From contig DAIENA010000004.1 of the NCBI GenBank assembly GCA_027341315.1, positions 1 to 28,832 on the forward strand: a stretch of DNA of 28,832 nt, written 5' to 3'. The notes below the pieces were generated by a model. The model was not told the origin of the DNA. It saw nothing but the letters and a program-made list of their open reading frames with translations, and did not search any database. A program made the translations under genes and the position numbers. This DNA is from an archaeon (GTDB lineage: Archaea > Nanobdellota > Nanobdellia > Pacearchaeales > GW2011-AR1). The stretch's first letter is position 1, and each line of letters starts with the position of its first letter. Of the stretch, positions 1 through 7,240 are shown piece by piece.

Positions 1-358
1 TGTCGCTAAAGGCATCGGCAGAGACGTCATGATTTTCTTCTATAAGTTTGTCAGCCCGAAAAACCGCAAAACATTTTGAACATTTAATAGTTCTGTCTCT
101 GAAAGTTTCTAAATGCCCCGACGCCTTCCATACTTCATTAGGTAAAATTGTTGGCCCTTCTATTTCTCTAAACCCGTTTTGGTTGAAAGTTTTACGAACC
201 GAATTTTCAACTTTATTTTTTAATAACTTTCCTAACGGACCGTAGGTATAAAATCCGGCAAGTCCGCCGTAAATCTCGGGCGACGGCCCCCAAATCAAAC
301 CCGCTTCCTGGACAAACGACGTAAAATCTTTCAAATCCTTATCACTTTTTTTATCCAT
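1..358 (-). CDS. glyS: Glycyl-tRNA synthetase, N-terminal part (cut by window edge)
   Basis: Charges tRNA-Gly with glycine in the cytoplasm (class II, alpha-2 archaeal/eukaryotic type). Translating the minus strand from the ATG at 358 gives 119 residues without a stop. They include the family-typical stretches LIWGPSPEIYGGLAGFYTYG (about residues 22-41), GPLGKLLKN and PNEVWKASGHLETF, followed by the start of a Cys-x-x-Cys element (IKCSKCF). The rest of the gene, including the remaining catalytic motifs, lies before base 1. An AT-rich TATA-like box at 383-395 precedes the start by about 30 bp. The gene follows thrS and a small Cys4 protein on the same strand, so two aminoacyl-tRNA synthetases sit together. 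The identification rests on recognised motif text and is strong. Confidence 0.93.
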   Translation of the reverse strand, partial: MDKKSDKDLKDFTSFVQEAGLIWGPSPEIYGGLAGFYTYGPLGKLLKNKVENSVRKTFNQNGFREIEGPTILPNEVWKASGHLETFRDRTIKCSKCFAVFRADKLIEENHDVSADAFSD

Positions 359-401
359 GAATAAAATTAGAGAAAGGATTATTTAAGGTTTTTGTGATAA
401 T

Positions 402-641
402 TTATTTCAAAGGATTATTCATAACTTCCAACCAATATTCCATTTCCAATTCGTTTGTGCAAGATTTACAATAAGGTGGTCTCGACGCATCTGGGTCATT
501 TAAACCATAAAAAACTTCAGCGGGATTTTTCTCTCTTTTTTCATAACACCGAACACAAAAATAATCCTCTGCATAAATTTTCTTGTCTTCTCTTGGAATT
601 CCTTTCCCGTCCCAAACAAGAAGTTTTTTCTCAATTGTCAT
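402..641 (-). CDS. Small Cys4 zinc-finger-like protein between thrS and glyS
   Basis: A 79-residue protein of unknown function. Two Cys-x-x-Cys knuckles (C29/C32 in YFCVRC and C58/C61 in YCKSC), 26 residues apart, fit a single structural zinc site. The rest is charged and soluble, with no signal peptide or membrane helix. Its ATG lies only 2 nt after the thrS stop, so the two are almost certainly cotranscribed and perhaps translationally coupled. glyS begins 43 nt further on, behind its own TATA-like box. The context suggests a link to translation, but that is inference only. I do not recognise a named family; it could be a minimal zinc-ribbon RNA- or protein-binding module. Confidence 0.75.
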   Translation of the reverse strand: MTIEKKLLVWDGKGIPREDKKIYAEDYFCVRCYEKREKNPAEVFYGLNDPDASRPPYCKSCTNELEMEYWLEVMNNPLK

Positions 642-643
642 TT

Positions 644-2371
644 CTATTTCCTCTTCTCAATTTCCTTCTTAACTTTTGAGATAAACTTTCCTAATTTCAA
701 ACCGTGTTCGAGTGAGCCGTCGCGCGAACGAAGACTTATCGTTCCGGACTCTTCTTCTTTGTCTCCGACGGTAATCATGTAAAAAACTCTTTCAAGCTGG
801 GCGTTTCTGACTTTTTTTCCAAGACTTTCATTAGAGGAATCAACTTCAACTCTAATTCCTGATTCCAAAAGTTTTTTCTTAATTTTATCCGCAAAAGAAT
901 TATTTTTTTCACTCATTGGTAAAATTCTCATCTGAATTGGACTAAGCCAAAGCGGAAGATTCCCTTGAGTTTTTTCCAGAATGTAAGACATCACTCTTTC
1001 GGTCGCGCCGGTCGACGAACGGTGAATTACCATCGGACTTTTCTCTTTTCCGTCTTTGTCTAAATAAGTCATTCCAAATTTTCCCGGAAGAGCAAAATCA
1101 ATTTGGACAGTTATAAGCGTGTCCTCTTTTCCGTAAACGTCCTTGTATTGCAAATCGAGTTTCGGCCCGTAAAAAGCAGCTTCGCCCTCTTTCTCGACGT
1201 AGTTTATCTTGAGTTTATCAAGAATTTTTTTCATTGAGTTTTGCGTTTCCTCCCACGCGGCGGGATTGTTGACATATTTATTTCCCTCGTTTTTCGGATC
1301 CCACTTTGAAAATTGATACCAAACTTCAATCTTGAAAACTTTCATAACATAATTTATCAAATCCATCACGCCCTTAAATTCCGATTCGACTTGTTCAGGC
1401 GTGCAGATTATATGCGCGTCAGCGAGATTAAATTGTCTGACTCTTGTTAACCCTCTCAACTCACCCGACTGCTCGTTTCGAAAAAGCGTCGAAATTTCCG
1501 CGTATTTTTTAGGAAGGTCTTTGTAACTTCTCGGCTTTCTTTTATACAAAACAAACTGGAACGGACAAGTCATCGGGCGAAGAGCAAAGTCTTCCTTTCC
1601 GGATTTTAAAATAAACATCCCGTCTTTGTAATGTTGCCAATGCCCCGAAATTTTGTATAAATCGCTTTTTGCCATGACCGGAGTCGAAGTGTGTTCATAA
1701 CCTCTCTTAAGTTCTTCGTCGACGATAAATCGTTCAATTTCTCTTTTTATTGCAGCCCCTTTCGGAGTTAGAAGAGGCAACCCTTGACCGACAACTTCAT
1801 TAACAAGATATAAATCAAATTCTTTTCCAAGTTCAACATTACTCTTCAAACCGTCCTTTCCCCGAATCGCCTGAACTTTATTTTTACCCATCGCTCTCCA
1901 AAGTCTTTTCCTTTCCTCTTCGCTTAAGTCATTTTCTTTCTCTTCATTTCCTTCAAAAAAAATCTCTCTTGATAATTCGCTCAAAGGATGACCTTTAACT
2001 TTAAGTTCAAAAGTTTTGTAATACCCAAACGGCGCGCGCGAGACAGAATATTTTTCTTCATTAAGTTTTTTTTCTGCTTCTTTAAGAATTTCAAGCGCGA
2101 CTTTAGGAGAACCTAAATCATTCGAGAGGTGGGCATAAGGATAAAGAACAATTTTTTTTGTACCGACGCTTTTTGCAATTTCTTTTATATTTTTAACGTA
2201 ATCGTCCGAAATTCCGGAACTGTCTTTACCCTCAACGGCGGTCAAAACGACGAGCGCGTCGTCGACTTTCTTTTTCGCAGTCTCTTCCGGAGGCAGATCC
2301 TCCATATCCCTCAGAGCTTTTTTCAGACCCTGCCATTCGATATAATCCACATGCAAAGTTAAAATCTTCAT
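644..2371 (-). CDS. thrS: Threonyl-tRNA synthetase, archaeal type with N-terminal editing domain
   Basis: Attaches threonine to tRNA-Thr. The 575-residue protein begins with the archaea-specific editing domain (about 1-140), related to D-aminoacyl-tRNA deacylase, which removes mischarged serine. H81 in YPYAHLS, Y118/K119 in FGYYK and the HPLSELSR strand match its known active-site surroundings. The class II core follows. Motif 2 is FRNEQSGELRGLTRVRQF (about 297-314) and motif 3 is IHRSSTGATER (449-459). The zinc/threonine-binding ligands C269 (RPMTCP), H320 (LADAH) and H450 are all present. A C-terminal anticodon-binding domain starts near residue 475. The protein is slightly shorter than most archaeal ThrRS (about 610-630), by trimmed linkers rather than lost motifs. 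A TATA element at 2391-2402 is about 25 bp before the ATG. Confidence 0.97.
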   Translation of the reverse strand: MKILTLHVDYIEWQGLKKALRDMEDLPPEETAKKKVDDALVVLTAVEGKDSSGISDDYVKNIKEIAKSVGTKKIVLYPYAHLSNDLGSPKVALEILKEAEKKLNEEKYSVSRAPFGYYKTFELKVKGHPLSELSREIFFEGNEEKENDLSEEERKRLWRAMGKNKVQAIRGKDGLKSNVELGKEFDLYLVNEVVGQGLPLLTPKGAAIKREIERFIVDEELKRGYEHTSTPVMAKSDLYKISGHWQHYKDGMFILKSGKEDFALRPMTCPFQFVLYKRKPRSYKDLPKKYAEISTLFRNEQSGELRGLTRVRQFNLADAHIICTPEQVESEFKGVMDLINYVMKVFKIEVWYQFSKWDPKNEGNKYVNNPAAWEETQNSMKKILDKLKINYVEKEGEAAFYGPKLDLQYKDVYGKEDTLITVQIDFALPGKFGMTYLDKDGKEKSPMVIHRSSTGATERVMSYILEKTQGNLPLWLSPIQMRILPMSEKNNSFADKIKKKLLESGIRVEVDSSNESLGKKVRNAQLERVFYMITVGDKEEESGTISLRSRDGSLEHGLKLGKFISKVKKEIEKRK

Positions 2372-2390
2372 AACAGATTAAGAAATCTAT

Positions 2391-2402
2391 CTTTTATAAA
2401 AT
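2391..2402 (-). promoter_or_regulatory. TATA element of thrS
   Basis: On the minus strand this reads ATTTTATAAAAG, centred about 25 bp before the thrS ATG. That places transcription start at or next to the start codon (leaderless mRNA). Confidence 0.6.
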
Positions 2403-2640
2403 TATAGAAAAGAGTTTGTGAAAAAAAAACTTTCCATAAAATATTAATTTAATCCCTTTATAGGGACTACACCTAGAAAGATTTATAAATTTTAATGACT
2501 ATATTAATACGTGAAAATTAGAAGCAAACTTGAAACATCTAAAGATAATTTTTTATTTTTTTGATGTGGATCAAAATATCCAAAAGTTTTTAAACTTGTG
2601 TCAAGTTCAAACCTAATTTTAAATTTCAAAAAAAACAAAA

Positions 2641-3417
2641 ATGAAAAACCTCGTGAAAAAAATATTAGCGCCGGCAGTTCTTGCTTCAGCAGTCGCTTTG
2701 TCGTCATTTTCGTTTATGCCGTCGTCACCCTCGACAAATTCAACAGAACCAACGACAAAAAATTTTACATTCCCGACAGAAAAAAGAGAATATACTCCAT
2801 TGCCAAAATTTCGTCATTATAAAAATATAGGTGGAGGAAATTGTTCAAGATATGTAATGGTTGCCGGTGAAAAATTATTTGGAAAAGAATACACCCCTTA
2901 TACTTCAGCATGGCAAAGACGTGACAGAGACAAACTCATCGAGGCATTAAGCGTTAACAAAAGATATTTTAATCTCGATGGAATAAAATTTCACAAAATT
3001 TACAAGAACCTTGACTCGACCGATTTTATAGAAGCTTATCACGAATTAGATTCCTTGGAAAACGACGGAGTGCTAAAATCCGGTGATGCAGTGGGTCTTT
3101 ATTGGAGAAAACCAAGGAGAAACGAAAGGGACGACGAGGGAAAACCTGCAAAATATACACATATTGCACTTTATGTCGGACGGGACGAAAATGGAAAACT
3201 GGTATTTGACCAAAACTGGGGAAAAAAACAGGAAAGAATCAGCGCCGGAAAATTAAAATCCTACAGACTTTTCCCGATGGAAATTATCGGCGAGAATAAA
3301 CCGGTTTACGCGCAAAATGACGGCCCGAATAAGAGATCAATTTATTTTAACCAACAAAAATTTTACAATTCACAACAACAGGATTTTCAGAAGAAACAAC
3401 TAAAGAATCGACTTTGA
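2641..3417 (+). CDS. Secreted papain-fold (NlpC/P60- or CHAP-like) protein
   Basis: A 258-residue protein with a Sec-type signal peptide: a basic N-terminus (MKNLVKK), then a hydrophobic stretch to about residue 26, so it is probably exported. The body carries the landmarks of a Cys/His papain-like amidase or peptidase. A candidate nucleophile is C68 in GGGNCSRYV at a helix start. A GD-x-VGLYW strand lies near 148-154. H174 sits in YTHIALYVG, and a polar third residue is D190 or N192 in VFDQNWG. That order (Cys, GD strand, His strand, Asp/Asn) is typical of NlpC/P60 and CHAP enzymes, which cut peptidoglycan-type amide bonds. Most archaea have no such wall, so the target could be host, neighbour or S-layer-linked material. 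The low-complexity, Gln-rich C-terminus (about 233-250) overlaps the opposite-strand ATP-grasp gene by 71 bp. The family is an inference from motif order; hydrolase activity is unproven. Confidence 0.72.
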   Translation: MKNLVKKILAPAVLASAVALSSFSFMPSSPSTNSTEPTTKNFTFPTEKREYTPLPKFRHYKNIGGGNCSRYVMVAGEKLFGKEYTPYTSAWQRRDRDKLIEALSVNKRYFNLDGIKFHKIYKNLDSTDFIEAYHELDSLENDGVLKSGDAVGLYWRKPRRNERDDEGKPAKYTHIALYVGRDENGKLVFDQNWGKKQERISAGKLKSYRLFPMEIIGENKPVYAQNDGPNKRSIYFNQQKFYNSQQQDFQKKQLKNRL

Positions 3418-3955
3418 TTTCAAAAATTTTTTTATTACCCTTAAAAAAACCACAAATTTTCAAAATAAACTCTTCAAGATGTTTTCTTTCAGAAGAGGAA
3501 AGCATTTTTGAAATTTTTGCTTCCTTAAATAAAAATTTAATTTTCTTTTTATCGACGGGAAAAGACTTTGAAATAATTACTTTTTGATTTTGGTCGTTAA
3601 CTCCGACAACTCCAAAAGAAAGGAATTTTTTTCCTTCCAAATCTTTTTTAACTGTTAAGAAAAATTCTTTTCCAAAAACTCTCTTCTTAACAAAAACTCC
3701 ATCAGAACCTTTTATTTTAATTAAATCCTTAAAACCCCGAAGAGAATTTGAAAAAGTGTTTAAATCAAAAATTAGTTTGGAAACGTCCTTGCCGGATATT
3801 ACATTTTTCCCGGAAACTTTCAAAACATATGGAAAACCAACTTTCAAAAGAGCCTTCCTTAATCCGAATTTGGTTCTTAAAAAACTCCTCTTAACAACGT
3901 AGAATCCTTCTTTCTCTAAAAAATCCAAAGATTTTCTTTCACTCCACTCTTTCAT
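3347..3955 (-). CDS. Stand-alone, degenerate ATP-grasp protein (acetyl-CoA synthetase beta-like)
   Basis: A 202-residue protein resembling the ATP-grasp_5 domain of ADP-forming acyl-CoA synthetase beta subunits. Helix FGLRKALLKVGFPYVLKVSGK (about 30-50) matches the 'GFPVVLKVSG' strand with the ATP-contact lysine (K46). A strand FVKKRVFGKEFFLTVKKD (88-105) and a domain end EIKVDSLVV...NPVVVNCKIFVG follow. Family members usually have E-I-N-P and D-A at the metal-binding positions in that last stretch, but here it is E-I-K-V and N-C, so catalysis may be lost. No alpha subunit or CoA-binding domain is adjacent. I chose the ATG at 3955, because the in-frame upstream start is a TTG and the TATA element at 3975-3987 fits the ATG by about 27 bp. 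Confidence is moderate for the fold and low for activity. Confidence 0.66.
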   Translation of the reverse strand: MKEWSERKSLDFLEKEGFYVVKRSFLRTKFGLRKALLKVGFPYVLKVSGKNVISGKDVSKLIFDLNTFSNSLRGFKDLIKIKGSDGVFVKKRVFGKEFFLTVKKDLEGKKFLSFGVVGVNDQNQKVIISKSFPVDKKKIKFLFKEAKISKMLSSSERKHLEEFILKICGFFKGNKKIFEIKVDSLVVSSENPVVVNCKIFVG

Positions 3956-3974
3956 TAAAACTAACAAATAATTG

Positions 3975-3987
3975 TTTTATTTATATC
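3975..3987 (-). promoter_or_regulatory. TATA element of the ATP-grasp gene
   Basis: Minus-strand GATATAAATAAAA, about 27 bp before the ATG at 3955. It supports that ATG over the upstream TTG at 3967. Confidence 0.55.
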
Positions 3988-4050
3988 TTTCGAAGTATAT
4001 TTTGCAGGATATACTTTAACCAAATTGCCAACTCGAAATGCTCTGCGAAA

Positions 4051-4064
4051 CCTTTAAAAATAAA
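4051..4064 (+). promoter_or_regulatory. TATA element of the eL41 gene
   Basis: CCTTTAAAAATAAA is centred about 25 bp before the ATG at 4082. That predicts a leaderless mRNA starting at the 38-codon form rather than the inner ATG. Confidence 0.55.
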
Positions 4065-4081
4065 TTTTTCATGAGAAGTCC

Positions 4082-4198
4082 ATGAAAAGAAGTTCAAGAC
4101 GTTGGAAAAAGAAAAATCAGATGAGATGGAAGTGGCAAAGAAAGAGACTCAGAAAAGAAAAACGTAAACGTAAAATAAGAAGAGAAAGATCAAGATAA
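4082..4198 (+). CDS. rpl41e: Ribosomal protein eL41, with short N-terminal extension
   Basis: A 38-residue, almost wholly Arg/Lys protein. From its inner methionine (residue 14, base 4121) the last 25 residues, starting MRWKWQRKRLRKEKRKRK and ending RRERSR, align end to end with eukaryotic/archaeal eL41 (pattern M-R-x-K-W-x-K-K-R...R-x-R-S-[RK]), whose usual length is 25. eL41 is a single helix that sits at the bridge between the ribosomal subunits. The extra 13 residues (MKRSSRRWKKKNQ) are also basic. The upstream TATA element favours translation from 4082, but the inner ATG would give the standard length, so either start is possible. The gene is short enough to be missed by routine gene callers. 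Confidence 0.85.
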   Translation: MKRSSRRWKKKNQMRWKWQRKRLRKEKRKRKIRRERSR

Positions 4199-4225
4199 AA
4201 TAATTTCTAGATTCTTAAAAACAAA

Positions 4226-4240
4226 CTTTTTTAAAATATC
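4226..4240 (+). promoter_or_regulatory. TATA element of the 4258 gene
   Basis: CTTTTTTAAAATATC is centred about 25 bp before the ATG at 4258. Confidence 0.5.
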
Positions 4241-4257
4241 TTTTTTTAATACATAAA

Positions 4258-4581
4258 ATGAGAAAGGAAGAAGGGGAAATTTGGTGCTCTATAAAACTTG
4301 GGGGCGCACTCGTAGGAATTGTTAATGATACGGTGGAAAATTTCAAGACCTCGAATATAAAAGTTTATTATGGACAGGCAGAAATAACTCCGATTATGGA
4401 CTTCAAAGAATATTTTTCTGAACTAAAAAATTTGGAATATGGGCTTATAGAAAAAAACGGTTCAGTTAAAGGGTTATTTGGACAAAATTCTCAGGCAGGA
4501 AAATACAAGGCAAACATTCATCCAACAAAAAAACTTGAAGTTTATAAATTGGGAGATGAAAATTTTATTCCTTCATTATAA
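4258..4581 (+). CDS. Orphan 107-residue protein
   Basis: I do not recognise this family. The product is small, soluble and mixed alpha/beta in character. It begins MRKEEGEIWCSIKLGGALVG and contains one cysteine (C10), glycine-rich turns (LGGALVG, near 14-20) and a YGLIEKNGSVKGLFG strand-turn-strand near 67-81. There is no signal peptide or membrane helix. It stands alone between eL41 and rfcS, with its own TATA element and an AT-rich repeat region directly after its stop. Codon use is AT-rich, like other orphan genes here. The frame is open from a well-placed leaderless ATG, so I regard it as real, but no function can be assigned. Confidence 0.6.
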   Translation: MRKEEGEIWCSIKLGGALVGIVNDTVENFKTSNIKVYYGQAEITPIMDFKEYFSELKNLEYGLIEKNGSVKGLFGQNSQAGKYKANIHPTKKLEVYKLGDENFIPSL

Positions 4582-4616
4582 AATATATATTCAAAAGTAT
4601 ATATTATAAAATATAT
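4575..4616. repeat. Pair of 14-bp direct repeats, AT-only
   Basis: attataaaatatat occurs at 4575-4588 and again at 4603-4616, 28 bp apart. The first copy covers the stop codon of the preceding gene. The space between can also pair (atatata...tatatat). It may act as a terminator or operator, or simply be low-complexity sequence. Confidence 0.45.
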
Positions 4617-4670
4617 GTTAAAGAACAAATATTTAAAATCCTGTTAAATTCTCCCTCACGAATAACAAAG

Positions 4671-4685
4671 CAATCTTTATAAGAA
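4671..4685 (+). promoter_or_regulatory. TATA element of the rfcS operon
   Basis: CAATCTTTATAAGAA, with core TTTATAAG centred 26 bp before the rfcS ATG. It is the only clear promoter for the three-gene rfc operon. Confidence 0.6.
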
Positions 4686-4704
4686 ATAATTAACTGACAA
4701 TAAA

Positions 4705-5664
4705 ATGGCGAGTGAAATATGGACAGAAAAATACCGTCCGAAAAATTTTGAAGAGGTTGTCGGCCAGGAAGGAATTATAAAAAGGATAAAATCCCTGACA
4801 AATTCCCTTAATATTCCGCATTTGTTGTTCGCGGGTCCGGCGGGAACTGGAAAGTCGACGCTGGCGTTAATTGTCGTAAAAGAACTCTTCGGCGAAAACT
4901 GGAAAGAAAATTATTTGGAACTTAACGCCTCAGACGAAAGAGGAATAAACATTGTCCGTGAAAAAGTCAAAGATTTTGCAAGAACAAAATCTCTAGGAAA
5001 AGTTCCATTCAAAGTTATTTTTCTCGACGAAGCCGACGCCCTGACTCCTGAAGCCCAGCAGGCATTAAGAAGAACGATGGAAAATTACGCAACGACGTGC
5101 AGATTCGTGATGTCCTGCAATTACTCTTCAAAAATTATAGACCCGATACAATCCCGTTGTGCGATTTTTAGATTCAGACTTTTAGAAAAAAAAGATGTAA
5201 AAAAAGTTATAGAAAGAATATCTGAAAAAGAAAAACTCGAAATCGACGACGACGCAATCGAATCAGTGTACGAAGGAAGTGAAGGCGATTGCAGGCGCTC
5301 TGTAAATTTATTGCAGTCTCTTGCTGCGATTTCGCCGAAAATAAATCAGGAGCTTGTAAAAACAATTATATCAGATTTCAAACCAAAAGAGGTGAGAGTT
5401 GTCCTCGACTACGCTCTTTCAGGTGACTTCGAAAATGCAAAAGGAAAACTTCTTGACCTCATGTTAAAAGAGTCTCTTTCCGGCCAGGACATTGTAAAAT
5501 CAATCCAGAAAGAAATATGGAATCTTACAATTGAACCGGAATTAAAAGTGAAATTGACGGAAAAAACAGGCGAAGTCGAGTTCCGTATCGTCGAGGGTTC
5601 CGACCCTTTCGTCCAGCTTCAGGCATTAGTCGCTAGTTTTGTTCTGGCTGGCTTGGGAAAATGA
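4705..5664 (+). CDS. rfcS: Replication factor C small subunit
   Basis: AAA+ subunit of the clamp loader that opens the PCNA ring and places it on primed DNA. The 319 residues carry the full set of RFC boxes: IWTEKYRPKNFEEVVGQE at the start, Walker A GPAGTGKST (44-52), Walker B VIFLDEAD with D108/E109, the sensor 1 region MSCNYSSKI, and the SRC arginine-finger motif (150-152, QSRCAIFRF). A C-terminal collar domain follows from about 230. Length is normal for archaeal RfcS (about 315-330). Its TGA overlaps the ATG of the next gene (ATGA at 5661-5664), so translation is coupled. The large subunit lies 0.4 kb downstream. Confidence 0.98.
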   Translation: MASEIWTEKYRPKNFEEVVGQEGIIKRIKSLTNSLNIPHLLFAGPAGTGKSTLALIVVKELFGENWKENYLELNASDERGINIVREKVKDFARTKSLGKVPFKVIFLDEADALTPEAQQALRRTMENYATTCRFVMSCNYSSKIIDPIQSRCAIFRFRLLEKKDVKKVIERISEKEKLEIDDDAIESVYEGSEGDCRRSVNLLQSLAAISPKINQELVKTIISDFKPKEVRVVLDYALSGDFENAKGKLLDLMLKESLSGQDIVKSIQKEIWNLTIEPELKVKLTEKTGEVEFRIVEGSDPFVQLQALVASFVLAGLGK

Positions 5665-6068
5665 AAATAACCATTTGTGGAAGTTTAAAATTTTTTGAAG
5701 AAATGAAAGAGATAGAAAAAACCCTCTTAAACAAAGGGCACAAAATTTTTTTACCTCAAAAGTTTCCTAATACAAACTACAACAACAAAAGCACTTCAAA
5801 GGGGGCAAAAAATATAATTAAATATAATGCAATAAAGAAACATTACAAAAATATACTTAACTCTGACGCAATTCTAGTTACAAATTACAAAAAAAATAAA
5901 ATAGAAAATTACATCGGAGGGAATACTTCTCTTGAAATGGGTCTTGCATATGTTAATGATAAAAAAATATTTGTCTTTAATCCTCTTCCAGAAAAGATAA
6001 ATTACCTTGAGGAAATGATGGGTATGAAACCAATAATTATAGACAGAGATTTGACAAAAATAAAATGA
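5661..6068 (+). CDS. Nucleoside 2-deoxyribosyltransferase-like protein within the rfc operon
   Basis: A 135-residue Rossmann-like protein. The N-terminus MKITICGSLKF, the strand NSDAILVTNY (67-76) and the signature YIGGNTSLEMGLAY (84-97) match small archaeal and bacterial relatives of nucleoside 2-deoxyribosyltransferase. In that family the Gly-Gly-Asn loop binds the nucleotide, and the glutamate in LEMG (E92) takes the place of the catalytic Glu. Possible roles are cleaning up damaged or non-canonical nucleotides or salvage; the substrate cannot be read from sequence. It is joined by ATGA overlaps to rfcS upstream and rfcL downstream, so all three products are made from one message. Its codon use looks more AT-rich than that of its RFC neighbours, which may mean a later insertion into the operon. 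Confidence 0.78.
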   Translation: MKITICGSLKFFEEMKEIEKTLLNKGHKIFLPQKFPNTNYNNKSTSKGAKNIIKYNAIKKHYKNILNSDAILVTNYKKNKIENYIGGNTSLEMGLAYVNDKKIFVFNPLPEKINYLEEMMGMKPIIIDRDLTKIK

Positions 6069-7240
6069 AAAACTGGAGCGAATTGTATCGACCGGAGAAA
6101 ATTGAAGACATCGTCGAGCAGGACGAAGCCGTCGAAAAATTGAAGGATTATATTGACAAATTTCCGTCGAAAAAAAAGGCAATAATCTTAAACGGACCGC
6201 CCGGCGTCGGAAAAACGACTCTCGTCCATGCGGTTGCAAATGAAATGGACTCCGAAATTTTTGAACTCAACGCATCTGACCTAAGAAACAAATCTTCAAT
6301 GAATGAAAAATTAAAGCCGGTTCTGGAGCAAAAACCGCTCTTTGAAAAAAACAAAATAATTCTTATTGACGAAGTCGACGGAATTTCCGGAACAGACCGC
6401 GGGGGAGTCGGCGAATTAATCAGTTTAATCGACGAATCCAAATATCCGATTGTATGCACCGCAAACGACTCGTGGAGTCAAAAACTTTCCCCGTTAAGAA
6501 AAAAATGTGAAATCGTTGAACTAAAAGAAATCTCACCTTCGGGAATAAAAAAAATTTTAATAAAAATACTGGAAAAAGAAAAAATAAAACTGAATCCCTC
6601 TTCGATAAACAAAATTTCAATAAAAGCAAACGGGGACTTAAGAAGCGCGATAAACGATTTGGAAGCGGCTTCAAAACTCGGAGAAGACGTAGTTTTTGAA
6701 GTTGATGAACGAAACAAAAAAACAGATATTTTCAAAACGTTACGTCATATTTTCCAGGATAAAGTCGACGCTGAAATGCTCTCCTCATTTGACAAAGTAG
6801 ACATGCCTCTCGACGAGATAACACTCTGGATTGAAGAAAATATTCCAAAAGTTTATTCCGGAAAAGAACTTGTAAATGCCTGCAAGAGACTTTGCGACGC
6901 CGACCTGTTCAAGGGAAGAATTTACAAACAGCAATACTGGAGATTTTTGGTTTATGAAAACATTTTTTCAAGTTACGGAATTTCTGAAGCTAAGGGCGAA
7001 AAAGAAAAAAAAGGTTTTTACAAGTATACAAAGCCCGGACGAATTTTGAAAATTTGGTTAAGCAATCAAAAGTACGCAAAAAAGAAATCAATTGCAATAA
7101 AATACTCCCAAAAAACCCACGTGGGATATAAAAGAATTATGAGGGAATGGAATGAAATAAGAAACATATTAAAAAACCCGGCAATTCAAAAACAACTCAA
7201 ACTCGACGCTGACGAAATTGGGTACGTTATGAAATATTAA
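6065..7240 (+). CDS. rfcL: Replication factor C large subunit
   Basis: Large AAA+ subunit of the clamp loader, partner of rfcS. The 391 residues begin with the RFC box WSELYRPEKIEDIVEQ. Walker A is GPPGVGKTT (44-52) and Walker B is IILIDEVDG (D102/E103). An FELNASDLRN sensor-side loop, a lid domain and a helical C-terminal domain follow. Many archaeal RfcL proteins are longer (about 450-500) and end in a PCNA-binding QxxLxxFF-type peptide. This one stops at DADEIGYVMKY with no obvious PIP box. The ATG overlaps the stop of the preceding gene, and the 3' end overlaps the convergent hydrolase gene by 4 bp. Confidence 0.95.
   Translation: MKNWSELYRPEKIEDIVEQDEAVEKLKDYIDKFPSKKKAIILNGPPGVGKTTLVHAVANEMDSEIFELNASDLRNKSSMNEKLKPVLEQKPLFEKNKIILIDEVDGISGTDRGGVGELISLIDESKYPIVCTANDSWSQKLSPLRKKCEIVELKEISPSGIKKILIKILEKEKIKLNPSSINKISIKANGDLRSAINDLEAASKLGEDVVFEVDERNKKTDIFKTLRHIFQDKVDAEMLSSFDKVDMPLDEITLWIEENIPKVYSGKELVNACKRLCDADLFKGRIYKQQYWRFLVYENIFSSYGISEAKGEKEKKGFYKYTKPGRILKIWLSNQKYAKKKSIAIKYSQKTHVGYKRIMREWNEIRNILKNPAIQKQLKLDADEIGYVMKY

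Noticed and set aside
48..245. 65-codon plus-strand frame
   Set aside because: Antisense shadow of glyS, whose translation on the minus strand is unmistakable.
2372..2640. 269-bp gap searched for a gene or RNA
   Set aside because: It holds the thrS TATA box, a CCCT-TTAT-AGGG hairpin (2456-2467), TATA-like sequences at 2479-2490 and 2586-2595, and an ACTTG-TGT-CAAGT hairpin, but no convincing frame or tRNA.
2504..2707. 67-codon minus-strand frame before and over the start of the secreted gene
   Set aside because: Low-complexity Phe/Lys product, antisense to the signal peptide region, no promoter or family features.
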